64,000 bases of DNA, taken from contig CAZSXW010000002.1 in assembly GCA_964610385.1 (NCBI GenBank), forward strand, positions 1-64,000, written 5' to 3'. The position numbers and the translations under genes were made by a program. The stretch is from CAZBSE01 sp964610385. GTDB taxonomy: Bacteria; Actinomycetota; Humimicrobiia; Humimicrobiales; Humimicrobiaceae. The notes under the pieces are model-generated. The model was not told the DNA's origin. It saw only the letters and a list, made by a program, of their open reading frames with translations, and did no database searches. This document shows positions 26,336 through 35,500 of this stretch, in pieces. Every line of letters begins with the position of its first letter. Within the stretch, counting starts at the first letter, position 1.

Positions 26336-27757
26336 TTAACAGTTTTCCCTGCAGTAGTCTAAAACCTTTTTTGCCCAGGTAAACACATCGTTCTCCTTCA
26401 CAATTTTTCTCAGTTCAAACATCATATTCTTTTTGGTATTCCTGTGAAGGTTGAGTGCGGTATTTATGCTGTCCGCTATCTCTTCTATGTCATACGGGTT
26501 TACCATGATCGCATGTTCGCCCATCTCATCGGCAGCTCCTGCAAATCTGCTTAATATAAGTACGCCGTTACCTTCGGCTTTGCAGCTTACATATTCCTTG
26601 GAAACAAGGTTCATGCCATCCCTCAGTGGAGTCACCAGGCATATGTCTGCAGCTTTATATAGTTTGATGAGTTTTGTCTGTGGAATGGCCTTATATATAT
26701 AATGTATTGGCGACCACTTTTCATCCGAGAATCTGCCGTTTATTCTGCCTACAAGCTCATCTATCTCTTTTTTCAGAGAAATGTACTCCCTGATTTTGGT
26801 CCTGCTTGGAACAGAGATCTGGAGGAAAGCCAGTTTCTTTTTATATTTAGGGTATTTTTCGAAAAATCTTTCAATGGCAAGGATTCTTTCTTTTATACCT
26901 TTGGTATAGTCAAGCCTCTCCACGCTTATTATTAATTTGGTATCGCTGCCGACTTTTTTGCTGTTTAAAAACCTATCAGTGATTTTTCCCCCTGCCATTT
27001 TGTTAAATCTATCAAAATCTATACTTATGGGAATATTCTTTACACTGGTAGTTTTTTTATCATGGATAGCCAGGCTTTTTTTAAAGTCTACTCTGGCATC
27101 AAGCAGTTCTTTACAGCAGACAAGAAAATTTATTGCGTCTCCTCTGGTCTGAAAGCCCACAAGGTTGCATCCCAGAAGTCCAGCAAGTATTTCCCTATTC
27201 CAGGGCAGTACCCTGAATATTTCAAAGTTGGGAAATGGGATATGGAGAAAAAACATCACTTTTAACTCCGGATTGATCTGTTTTAACATCTCTGGCAGCA
27301 GCGTGAGGTGATAGTCATGTACCCAGATCAGCTCGTTTCCCTTGACTTCTTCCATTACGTTGTTACAGAATTTCCTGTTCACACAGGTATAGGATTTCCA
27401 GTAATCCAGGCTGAAATAGCTCTGGAAAATAAATCCATGGAACAGGGGCCATATTGACCTGTTTGAAAATCCGTGATAGTAGTTCTGTATCTCTTTCTTG
27501 GTCAGTTGAACACATTTTACAGAGTAGCTTTTTCTGCTGCATTCATCTGCAATACAGATTTTTTGTTTATCAGGTATACTATCAACAGTTTGACCGTTCC
27601 AGCCTATCCAAAGACCGCCGTTTTTTAACAATATTGGGTCCAGAGCGGTTATCAGACCACCAATACTCTTCTTATACTTGATTTTTCCATCAGTTACGGA
27701 TATATTACACGGTATTCTGTTGGAGGTTACTATGAGTTTTTCTGTGACTTTAGACAT
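26336..27757 (-). CDS. otsA: trehalose-6-phosphate synthase
   Basis: A 473-residue GT20 enzyme. Visible are the SNRIPCNIS opening, KKSIGGLITALDPIL, WIGWNG, the WVHDYHLTLLPEML strand, the phosphate-binding VERLDYTKGI and the nucleotide-sugar motif PLRDGMNLVSKEYV. It joins glucose from UDP- or ADP-glucose to glucose 6-phosphate. Typical length for bacterial OtsA. It is first in the otsA-otsB pair; the 163-base gap to the divergent DUF5752 gene must hold promoters for both directions. Confidence 0.95.
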   Translation of the reverse strand: MSKVTEKLIVTSNRIPCNISVTDGKIKYKKSIGGLITALDPILLKNGGLWIGWNGQTVDSIPDKQKICIADECSRKSYSVKCVQLTKKEIQNYYHGFSNRSIWPLFHGFIFQSYFSLDYWKSYTCVNRKFCNNVMEEVKGNELIWVHDYHLTLLPEMLKQINPELKVMFFLHIPFPNFEIFRVLPWNREILAGLLGCNLVGFQTRGDAINFLVCCKELLDARVDFKKSLAIHDKKTTSVKNIPISIDFDRFNKMAGGKITDRFLNSKKVGSDTKLIISVERLDYTKGIKERILAIERFFEKYPKYKKKLAFLQISVPSRTKIREYISLKKEIDELVGRINGRFSDEKWSPIHYIYKAIPQTKLIKLYKAADICLVTPLRDGMNLVSKEYVSCKAEGNGVLILSRFAGAADEMGEHAIMVNPYDIEEIADSINTALNLHRNTKKNMMFELRKIVKENDVFTWAKKVLDYCRENC

Positions 27758-27920
27758 AGTAGATTTTAGTCCTTTTATAAGCTACTAATGATATTATAGA
27801 TGTTAATATTTATATTACAAATCATGCAATTCCATAGTTAATAAGATTTAAAAATTTTACTTTTAAAATAAATAATTTGTGATAGTGTATAAATTTGAAT
27901 TAAATAATATTATTTATTGA

Positions 27921-28583
27921 ATGAAAAAAGTAAAAGAAAAATTTAAGTTTTACAGTTATCACCTACTTATAAGCCCCACGGGACAGAAAGCCAGTAATTT
28001 AAAGGAATTCCTGAATATATTGGAACAGGCGGAAGACAGGGTTATATTTCATCATCTTTACCAGTCTCATATCAGATATAATCAGAAGATAGGAGAATTT
28101 CCCAGTGATTTTGCCAACTGGGTGGCTTATGAACTTGAAGATACAGCTCTGGCTGAAAAACTTGCCAATTTTAATCCTTATGATTATAAAACTGTTAACG
28201 AGGCAAGAAATGTTTTAATAGAGATTATAGAGGAATATATATGGGATCTGCCTACCATACCCTGGGCAAGACCCGGTTCTGAATTCCATTTTTCAAGTGC
28301 GACGACAATAGTTCTTCCGCTGGGTATAGAAGCGAGAAACTTGAAAGAATTCAGAGATGCGCTTGATAATATTCCTGACAGTTCTCTTTATTTCCACTTT
28401 TATGAATCCAGGAAAATAAAGAAAGAGAAAAAGTATGATGACTTCTCTCAGTGGATAGAAAATAATTTCAAAAAAGAGGAACTGGTAAAAAGGATAAGGG
28501 GTATCGATTTTTATTTCTTTAGCGTCGGAGAGACCAAAAAGAAATTAATAAATATTTTGGATAAAGAGCTAAAAAAGGTTTAA
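27921..28583 (+). CDS. DUF5752 family protein, internally duplicated
   Basis: A 220-residue protein of unknown function that often precedes TreT-type glycosyltransferases. It shows an internal repeat. The first half has FKFYSYHLLI, ASNLKEFLNILEQ, VIFHHLYQSHIR and DFANWVAYELE. The second has FHFSSATTIV, ARNLKEFRDALDN, LYFHFYESRK and DFSQWIENNFK. Each half ends in a helix that pairs with a late NVLIEII or KLINILDKEL stretch. It ends one base before the glycosyltransferase start, so the pair is coupled. A regulatory or partner role for trehalose synthesis is inferred from this constant pairing. Confidence 0.8.
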   Translation: MKKVKEKFKFYSYHLLISPTGQKASNLKEFLNILEQAEDRVIFHHLYQSHIRYNQKIGEFPSDFANWVAYELEDTALAEKLANFNPYDYKTVNEARNVLIEIIEEYIWDLPTIPWARPGSEFHFSSATTIVLPLGIEARNLKEFRDALDNIPDSSLYFHFYESRKIKKEKKYDDFSQWIENNFKKEELVKRIRGIDFYFFSVGETKKKLINILDKELKKV

Positions 28584-28584
28584 A

Positions 28585-29811
28585 ATGACCACTCTGAAGG
28601 ATTACGAAAAAATCATCGGTAAAAGGGATATAAAACAGATTGAGTCACTTGCCAGTTTGAGCAAAGGTAAAAAGGTCATAATGGTAAATTCTACCAAGGA
28701 TGGTGGAGGAGTCTCGGAGATACTGCATAGATTGGTGCCGTTGATAAATGAACTCGGGGTCTGCTGTGAATGGAAAGTAATAAACGGCAATCATGAGTTT
28801 TTTAATATAACCAAAAATATCCATAATGCGCTGCAGGGTAAAAAAGTCAAGTTCCGGGAGGAAGATTTAAAGAAGTATATCGAAGTAAACAAAGAGAACG
28901 CCAAGAGCTTAAAACTGGACGCGGATATTGTAGTCATCCATGACCCCCAGCCTATGCCCCTGATCGACTTTTATAAAAAGAATAAAGCCAAATGGGTGTG
29001 GAGATGTCATGTTGATATATCGAAGCCGGAGCTTAATTTGTGGAAATTCCTGGTGAAATATCTGGTGAAATATGATGCCAGTATATTTTCCATGGCAAAA
29101 TTTTCAAAAAAATTGCCGCATCCCCAGTATCTTATCGCTCCGTCAGTAGATCCTTTAAGTGATAAAAACAGAGGGCTTAAGAGAAGTACAATAAATGATG
29201 TCTTAAAGAAATTTAATATAAAGAGAGACAAACCTATAATACTCCAGGTTTCAAGATTTGATAGGTTCAAGGATCCGATAGGGGTGATAAAAGCATACCG
29301 GCTGGTGAAAAAAGAAATAGACTGCAGGTTGATCCTTGCTGGCGGACTAGCAAGCGATGACCCTGAGGGAGAAACAGTATTTGAAGAGGTAAGAAGAGAA
29401 GCAGGAAATGATCCGGATATCAATGTACTTCTTCTGAAGTTAAAAAGTGATATCGAAATAAACGCTCTGCAGAGAGTTGCCGATGTAGTGATTCAGAAAT
29501 CATTAAAAGAAGGATTCGGCCTTACGGTCACTGAGGCCATGTGGAAGGCCAAACCAGTAATAGGCGGAGAAGTCGGCGGCATTACCATACAACTGCATAA
29601 CCACAGGACAGGTTTCCTGATAAATTCAATCGAAGGGGCAGCTTACAGGATAAGATATCTTATGAACAGGCCTTCCGTCTCAAAAAAGATAGGGAATAAC
29701 GCAAGAGAATTCGTATCGAATAATTATTTGATTACCAGGCATCTCAGGAATTATCTGGCACTGTTTTATATAATGGGAAATCCCGAGAAAGATATCATAT
29801 ATATTAAATAG
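28585..29811 (+). CDS. TreT-like trehalose synthase (GT4 glycosyltransferase)
   Basis: A 408-residue GT-B enzyme. The N-terminal domain has VMVNSTKDGGGVSEILHRL and WKVINGNHEFFNITKNIHNA, both hallmarks of the TreT and trehalose phosphorylase/synthase family. The C-terminal domain has LQVSRFDRFKDPIGVI, LILAGG, and the EX7E motif region QKSLKEGFGLTVTEAMW. TreT forms trehalose from NDP-glucose and glucose, reversibly. It follows the DUF5752 gene. With otsAB it gives two trehalose routes in one locus. Confidence 0.87.
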   Translation: MTTLKDYEKIIGKRDIKQIESLASLSKGKKVIMVNSTKDGGGVSEILHRLVPLINELGVCCEWKVINGNHEFFNITKNIHNALQGKKVKFREEDLKKYIEVNKENAKSLKLDADIVVIHDPQPMPLIDFYKKNKAKWVWRCHVDISKPELNLWKFLVKYLVKYDASIFSMAKFSKKLPHPQYLIAPSVDPLSDKNRGLKRSTINDVLKKFNIKRDKPIILQVSRFDRFKDPIGVIKAYRLVKKEIDCRLILAGGLASDDPEGETVFEEVRREAGNDPDINVLLLKLKSDIEINALQRVADVVIQKSLKEGFGLTVTEAMWKAKPVIGGEVGGITIQLHNHRTGFLINSIEGAAYRIRYLMNRPSVSKKIGNNAREFVSNNYLITRHLRNYLALFYIMGNPEKDIIYIK

Positions 29812-29851
29812 AAGAAAAGATAAACCCAGTTAGATAGACTGCATATTTCTT

Positions 29852-30529
29852 ATGATCATAAAAAAACATCACTCGTGGGATCTAACATACCGGGAGGCAA
29901 TCGAGCTGCAGAAAGACCTGGTAAAAAAGCTCGTCCTGTATGATTGTTTCGGCAGGGTCAAAAAAATTGCTGGTGTGGATGCCAAATATGAAAAACAGAC
30001 ATATACTATGACCGTAACTGCAGCAGTATTGATTTTTTCCTATCCCGGATTTGATTTAATAGAAGCAAATATAAGCAGTTCTGATCTAAAATATCCTTAT
30101 ATTCCAGGCCTGCTGGTTTTTAGGGAAGGCCCGGTTATAGAAAAGTGTTTTAGGAACATCAAAAATACTCCGGACTTGGTCTTTTTTGACGGCCATGGTT
30201 ACAGTCATCCAAGAAGAATGGGCCTGGCTTCTCATATGGGCCTGCTTCTAGACCTGCCGTCTATAGGATGCGCCAAGAGCAAACTCTGCGGTGATTATAG
30301 AGAGCCGTCCGGAGAAGAGGGCAGTTTTAATTTTATATATCATGATGGTGAAGTCATTGGGGCAGCGGTCAGGACAAGGTTGAATACAAAACCGGTATTT
30401 ATATCTGCAGGCCATAGGATAAGTCTGGATACGGCGGTAAAATTTGTACTCAAGTCAAGCAGGTTCAGAATCCCCGAACCTACCAGGCTTGCTCATAACT
30501 TTTTGAATAAACACTTGACTGGAGTGTAA
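29852..30529 (+). CDS. nfi: endonuclease V (deoxyinosine-specific)
   Basis: A 225-residue endonuclease V. Visible are the metal-binding Asp in IAGVDAKY, the YIPGLLVFREGP strand (wedge residues), VFFDGHGYSHPRRMGLASHMG with catalytic Asp and His, and the late GHRISLDTAV. It nicks DNA near deaminated adenine. Full length. It lies 40 bases after the trehalose gene on the same strand, but a functional link is not expected. Confidence 0.95.
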   Translation: MIIKKHHSWDLTYREAIELQKDLVKKLVLYDCFGRVKKIAGVDAKYEKQTYTMTVTAAVLIFSYPGFDLIEANISSSDLKYPYIPGLLVFREGPVIEKCFRNIKNTPDLVFFDGHGYSHPRRMGLASHMGLLLDLPSIGCAKSKLCGDYREPSGEEGSFNFIYHDGEVIGAAVRTRLNTKPVFISAGHRISLDTAVKFVLKSSRFRIPEPTRLAHNFLNKHLTGV

Positions 30530-30625
30530 TGTAATATATCATGTATTTAGTCTATCCTGACATTTACTTTTTTTAATTGATATACAAGCCATTATTAATT
30601 TGGGAACATGATAGGGAGGTGTCAA

Positions 30626-31495
30626 TTGCCCGGAGAAAGAAAGGATAAAAGCCCGGTTGAGAGCTTCAGCGAAATGGTGAAGGAATTCGGCGAGACTATG
30701 AGCAAGATCTTTAATGACCCGGAGCTGAAGAAAAAGTCAAAGGAATTTGCTAAAAGCGCCGAGGATTCAGCCAAAGCTTTTGGAAAGAGATTCAAAGATG
30801 AAGGAGTAAAAGAAAAGTTCGGCGATTTTAAAAAAGCCGCACGGGGTTTTGGCAAAAGTGTATCCGATTACTTTAAGAGTGATGAAGAGGCTGAAGGGGA
30901 AGCTGAAGCAGAAAGCGATTTGGAAAAAAAAATAGACCAAAGAGCGGCAAAATTCGAAGAGAAGGCTAAAGAAGCAGGGAAGAGATTTGAAAAAAAGATA
31001 GATGAAGTCGGAGACAAGGTCGAAGGTTATTTCAAGAGTACCAGAAGCGGAAGGGTAACCGGTTATAGTTTTGCCATAATGTGGAATGTCGTATTCTTCG
31101 TATTATTTAATTTTTACAGTCAATATATCGCTTATTATCAATATGACGGAGGGACCTGGAGCAGGTATCCTATTCTGACCGAAGCTTTCGCACAGTGGCT
31201 TCCCATTGTTTCTACGGCACTGGTAGCTGCTATTATCGGAAACATCTTGATGATAATCTATGATGGATACTACTTCCGGTTGATCGTACGTGTTGTTCTC
31301 AATCTGTTTTCGCTAACAGCAGTCATTTCGCTTCTGACCATATTCCCATTTGATTTTACCGTTTTTCCGGGGGATCTGACCGGTATTTTAAATCCCGTTA
31401 TGATCGTGGTCCTGGTGCTGGCCATTATAGGTCTGGTAATCGATACTATAGTCAGGTCGGTGAAATTAATAGTTTCTGTCGGAAAGAACTTTTGA
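30626..31495 (+). CDS. membrane protein with long charged helical N-terminus
   Basis: About 289 residues. The first 140 are highly charged, Lys/Glu-rich and helical, with repeats such as AKAFGKRFKDEGVKEKFGDF and AGKRFEKKIDEVGDKVEGYF, like apolipoprotein or LEA-type amphipathic helices. Four hydrophobic helices follow. The frame is open from ATG 30608, but GGGAGG six bases before TTG 30626 favours that start. No family recognised. It may lie on the membrane surface through its amphipathic part. Confidence 0.65.
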   Translation: MPGERKDKSPVESFSEMVKEFGETMSKIFNDPELKKKSKEFAKSAEDSAKAFGKRFKDEGVKEKFGDFKKAARGFGKSVSDYFKSDEEAEGEAEAESDLEKKIDQRAAKFEEKAKEAGKRFEKKIDEVGDKVEGYFKSTRSGRVTGYSFAIMWNVVFFVLFNFYSQYIAYYQYDGGTWSRYPILTEAFAQWLPIVSTALVAAIIGNILMIIYDGYYFRLIVRVVLNLFSLTAVISLLTIFPFDFTVFPGDLTGILNPVMIVVLVLAIIGLVIDTIVRSVKLIVSVGKNF

Positions 31496-31500
31496 AAAAG

Positions 31501-32484
31501 TCAAGCTAGAAATTGTTTTATTTCAGCTATTATCTTTTCATCATTTAATATTTTGCTGGAATGCAGAGCGTTTAACCAGTGTATTTTAGGTCTGCCGAGC
31601 TCTTTCCATAACTCTCGTGTTGATTTTTTGTTAAAGTAAAAATCGAATCTGGAATTTATCATCAATACCTTTTCAGGGTTTATTTTATGGTCAAAAGCGA
31701 GAGGATCACAAAGAAAACACATCTTGGATGCCGTCTTTTTCAGACCGGGGAGGTCCTTTAGGTCCATGTCGATTTTTTTATTTTTTATTTTTTTAAACTC
31801 GCTTACGAATTTGGGGAAACCACTATAGGATTTTGCGCACTCTTTTCTTACATTCCTGCCTTTATGGGTACAATCACCTTTCAGGATAAATCTTAAGATC
31901 CCATTCCAGTGTATCTCTTCCCAGTTTCCCCCTCCCAGTAAAAAGATACCCTTGTTTATCCGGCTTTCATTAGCCATTGTGACCAGTGCTGCCATACTTC
32001 CAAGACTGCTTCCGCATATATAGATATTTTTTGGGGTCAGTATCTCTTGAAGAATATCTATCAGTCTCTTTACATCCACTACGCACTGGTGAAAAAACTT
32101 TAGGGTATCGACATCATCATAATATATCATCCTCTGTCCGCTCTTTTCGCCGGCTGGAGTCCTGTTCAGGTGAAAGGGCATATTTATAAAAGCGCATGAC
32201 AGGTCTTTACCTATGATTCTCCTGGCAAAGTTATAATAATTATCTGTGCTTTTCTTTTTACTTGAAAATCCATGAATCAGGATAAGGACATTATGGTCAG
32301 CTGTTTTTTTAAATTTCACCTTCTCGTTTAAAAACAGCCTGGCGTGTACTTTGTCGTTTACTTCTATCCCTGTATGATATGGTGAGCGGTAAGTAAGACT
32401 GTAGTTATCAACCCGGCTACCATTCTGTTTTATTTTTTTTAAGGTATATTCCGGTTTTTTATAGTTATAGCAGTATAAGTACAT
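31501..32484 (-). CDS. alpha/beta hydrolase
   Basis: A 327-residue hydrolase. The oxyanion strand is VLILIHGFSSKKKS, the nucleophile elbow GSSLGSMAAL, and the late acid and histidine fall in NSRFDFYFNK and LNALHSSK. There is no signal peptide. It is convergent with the preceding membrane-protein gene (five bases apart). Members include esterases and dienelactone-type hydrolases. The substrate cannot be named. Confidence 0.83.
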   Translation of the reverse strand: MYLYCYNYKKPEYTLKKIKQNGSRVDNYSLTYRSPYHTGIEVNDKVHARLFLNEKVKFKKTADHNVLILIHGFSSKKKSTDNYYNFARRIIGKDLSCAFINMPFHLNRTPAGEKSGQRMIYYDDVDTLKFFHQCVVDVKRLIDILQEILTPKNIYICGSSLGSMAALVTMANESRINKGIFLLGGGNWEEIHWNGILRFILKGDCTHKGRNVRKECAKSYSGFPKFVSEFKKIKNKKIDMDLKDLPGLKKTASKMCFLCDPLAFDHKINPEKVLMINSRFDFYFNKKSTRELWKELGRPKIHWLNALHSSKILNDEKIIAEIKQFLA

Positions 32485-32657
32485 GAGTTACCCGATCACC
32501 CGAAATGTTTATTTTTAAGATAAAAATAGACTGCTTTAAGTCAACTTTTAAATATTAACAAAAAATTTTTTTATTGAAAATATATTAAAAATAGTTTTTA
32601 TAATATGTATAATAAGATGTATAGTATGGTTATAAATTTAGAGTAGAGGAGGTTTTC

Positions 32658-32975
32658 ATGTGCAATAATGATTCAGGGGCCGCAAAAGGCCTGTTTATAG
32701 GGTTGACCATAGGATTTGTAGCTGGAGCGCTAACGGCATTATTTCTAACCCCTAAGACTGGAGAAGAGTTGAGAGCGGATATAAGAAGAATAACTAAAGA
32801 TATAGCAATTAAAGTGGAGGAGAGAGCAAAAAGGATTAGGAATATCACTAAGGAAAGGTATAACGAAGTCGTAAATAATGTCATTGAAAGCTACAAAAAG
32901 GTCAAGGACCTTACTGATAAGGAAATAGAATTCATAAAGAAAGTAATAACCGAGCAAAAAGATATAGGTAAATAA
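32658..32975 (+). CDS. YtxH-domain protein
   Basis: A 105-residue protein. One N-terminal membrane helix (GLFIGLTIGFVAGALTALFL) is followed by TPKTGEELRADI, the YtxH signature, and a long charged helix to the end. YtxH proteins of Gram-positive bacteria are induced by general stress or glucose limitation, but their role is unclear. GAGGAGG precedes the ATG. It stands alone, 173 bases from the divergent hydrolase. Confidence 0.82.
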   Translation: MCNNDSGAAKGLFIGLTIGFVAGALTALFLTPKTGEELRADIRRITKDIAIKVEERAKRIRNITKERYNEVVNNVIESYKKVKDLTDKEIEFIKKVITEQKDIGK

Positions 32976-33187
32976 GTTTTTATAAGATTTACATTTACAA
33001 TATCTGCTGCAGCAAATCGCCTGTATTCCTCATCGGTCATTGTATGGAGTATATTTTTATCTTTATTTATATTTCTATTGGGTCAATCAATAACATTATC
33101 TATATATGCTGATGTTGCTGATAGATAAGATGTAAGTCTGTGTATCGGCAGCGGATTTTTTTAAATATTAATCGGAAAGGTTAAAAA

Positions 33188-33403
33188 ATGGCAATAATCA
33201 AGGAGACTTATCCGGTCCTGGGAATAACATGTGCTTCGTGTGTAAGAAAAATAGAAACGGTACTGGGCAAAACCGATGGTGTTGTAAGTGCTGCTGTTAA
33301 TTTTGCAACCGAAAAGGTGACCATTGAATATGACAGCGATAAAATAGGCCTGGATGATCTGCAAAAGACAATAAAAAAAATAGGATATGAACTCATTGTT
33401 TAA
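33188..33403 (+). CDS. copZ: heavy-metal-associated (CopZ-like) domain protein
   Basis: A 71-residue ferredoxin-like HMA domain. The metal-binding loop is GITCASCVRKIE (Cys at about 15 and 18), with GVVSAAVNFATEKVTIEYD and DLQKTIKKIGYEL completing the fold. It would carry Cu(I) to the ATPase 40 bases downstream. That ATPase lacks its own metal-binding domain, so this may be the detached domain. Confidence 0.88.
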   Translation: MAIIKETYPVLGITCASCVRKIETVLGKTDGVVSAAVNFATEKVTIEYDSDKIGLDDLQKTIKKIGYELIV

Positions 33404-33442
33404 AACGAGCATAGGATATATCCCATCATATAAAAGGAAGTA

Positions 33443-35485
33443 ATGGATCAGGAAACTAAACTCACCCTGGAGGAGAAAAAGGAACTTGTAGAAAAGAAGA
33501 GGCAGAAAAGGCTATTTCAAAAGCTATTGGTGGGAGCTTTTCTGACAGTCATAATAATGCTGTCTTCAATGAATCTTATCCCAGGGCTTTCACAGCTTTC
33601 GGATAGAATCAGATATATAATAATCTTTATTCTGGCCTGTCCGGTACAGATATGGGTGGGTTCTCAGTTCTACAGCGGGCTTGTGACTGTTTTCAAATAC
33701 AGAACAGCAGATATGAATACGCTGGTAGCAGTGGGGACACTGGCTGCCTTTATTTACAGTACCTTTGTTACTTTCTTCCTGGACTTTTTAAAAAACGCGG
33801 GAATCGAACCCCATATATACTTTGATACTGCAGCAATGATAATTATTCTGATACTTCTGGGAAGATTTTTTGAAGCAAAAGCAAAGAGCAGGGCTTCTAA
33901 TGCAATTAAAAAGCTTATAAGACTGCAGGCAAAGACAGCCGCACTAATAGTAGATGGCAGAGAAAAAAAGATCGGTATAGAAGAAGTAAAAGCAGGAGAT
34001 GTGATACTAGTAAGGCCAGGTGAAAAAATCCCTGTTGACGGAATTATAATCCAGGGCGGATCTTCGGTGGATGAATCTATGGTGACCGGGGAATCAATAC
34101 CGGTCGATAAGGAAAAAGGTGATGAGGTCATAGGAGCTACTGTCAATATTTCGGGAGCATTTAAATTTAAAGCCACCAGGGTCGGAAAAGATACCATGCT
34201 GAGTCAGATCATAAGGTTGGTGGAAGAAGCCCAGGGTTCCAAGGCTCCCATCCAGAGACTGGCGGATGTCGTGGCCAGTTATTTTGTACCGGCAGTAATA
34301 GCAGCGGCAGTGATCACCTTTGTCATCTGGCTTATATGGGGGCCTGAGCCATCTGTGACTTTTGCCCTGGTGAACTTCATAGCGGTGCTGATAATAGCCT
34401 GCCCCTGTGCTATGGGGCTTGCGACTCCCACTGCCATAGTGGTCGGGACCGGAAAGGGAGCCGAAAACGGGATATTGATTAAGGATGCTTCCAGCCTGGA
34501 GCTTGCCCATAAAATAAACACGGTGGTGTTTGATAAGACGGGGACGCTGACCGTGGGAGAGCCCGCTGTGACGGACATTATATTGAAAGAGAACAGCGGG
34601 TTAAATTCCAAGCGAGAACTGCTTAATATTGCCGCCAGCTCAGAACTCAATTCCGAGCATCCAATAGGGAAAGCAATAGTTGGAAAAGCAAGGGAAAGTG
34701 GTCTTAGACTGACAGAGCCTAAAAATTTTAAATCTATTGCCGGAAAAGGTATTTATGCCGAGATAAAAAAAAGACAGGTGTATAAAGGAAACAGGTCACT
34801 TATGATTGAAAATAATATATCCCTGGACGGCCTGGAGAAAAGGGCCAGGGATATTTCCGGTGAGGGAAAGACCCCTGTATTTGTGGCTGTGGACAGAAAG
34901 GCAGTGGGAATAATAGCGATTGCGGATAGCCTGAAAAAAGATTCGAAAAAATATATCGGCAGGCTGCAGGATCTGGGACTGGAAGTAGTAATGATTACCG
35001 GGGACAATAAAAATACCGCTGCTGCTGTCGCAAATGAATTGGGTATCCGTAGAGTATCAGCCGAAGTACTTCCTGAAAATAAAGCTCGAGAGATAAAGAG
35101 AATACAGTCAGAGGGTAAAGTCGTGGCCATGGTGGGAGACGGAATAAATGATGCCCCCGCTCTGGCTCAGGCAGATATAGGCATAGCAATAGGCACAGGA
35201 ACAGATATAGCAATTGAATCAAGTTCTATCATTTTGATAAGAGGTGATATCAAAGGGGTTCTGGACTCTATATTGCTTTCCAGAAATACAATAAGGATTA
35301 TAAGGCAAAATCTTTTCTGGGCCTTTTTTTATAATACTATATTGATCCCGGTTGCGGCGGGAGCTCTTTATCCTGCATTTGGGATAATGATAAATCCTAT
35401 TTATGCTGCAGCTGCAATGGCTTTCAGCAGCATTTTCGTGGTAAGTAATTCACTGAGGCTCAGAATATTATCGTTAAATGGATGA
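33443..35485 (+). CDS. copA: copper-exporting P1B-type ATPase
   Basis: A 680-residue P1B ATPase. The actuator domain has GEKIPVDGII and MVTGES. The membrane metal site is the CPC of ACPCAMGLATPTAI. The phosphorylation motif is FDKTGTLTVGEP, the nucleotide domain has SEHPIGKAI and VVMITGDN, and the hinge is GDGINDAPAL. Eight membrane helices are expected. It is shorter than usual because no N-terminal HMA domain is fused; that domain is the separate upstream gene. Cu(I) is the predicted substrate from the CPC type. Confidence 0.93.
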   Translation: MDQETKLTLEEKKELVEKKRQKRLFQKLLVGAFLTVIIMLSSMNLIPGLSQLSDRIRYIIIFILACPVQIWVGSQFYSGLVTVFKYRTADMNTLVAVGTLAAFIYSTFVTFFLDFLKNAGIEPHIYFDTAAMIIILILLGRFFEAKAKSRASNAIKKLIRLQAKTAALIVDGREKKIGIEEVKAGDVILVRPGEKIPVDGIIIQGGSSVDESMVTGESIPVDKEKGDEVIGATVNISGAFKFKATRVGKDTMLSQIIRLVEEAQGSKAPIQRLADVVASYFVPAVIAAAVITFVIWLIWGPEPSVTFALVNFIAVLIIACPCAMGLATPTAIVVGTGKGAENGILIKDASSLELAHKINTVVFDKTGTLTVGEPAVTDIILKENSGLNSKRELLNIAASSELNSEHPIGKAIVGKARESGLRLTEPKNFKSIAGKGIYAEIKKRQVYKGNRSLMIENNISLDGLEKRARDISGEGKTPVFVAVDRKAVGIIAIADSLKKDSKKYIGRLQDLGLEVVMITGDNKNTAAAVANELGIRRVSAEVLPENKAREIKRIQSEGKVVAMVGDGINDAPALAQADIGIAIGTGTDIAIESSSIILIRGDIKGVLDSILLSRNTIRIIRQNLFWAFFYNTILIPVAAGALYPAFGIMINPIYAAAAMAFSSIFVVSNSLRLRILSLNG

Positions 35486-35500
35486 TGAGATATTCCAGCA

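Noticed and set aside
32976..33187. A riboswitch or metal-responsive leader before copZ
   Set aside because: There are short palindromic pieces and one T run, but no arrangement matching a known riboswitch or a clear hairpin.
34094..34510. A 138-codon minus-strand reading frame
   Set aside because: Shadow of copA; the plus strand carries the conserved P-type ATPase motifs here.
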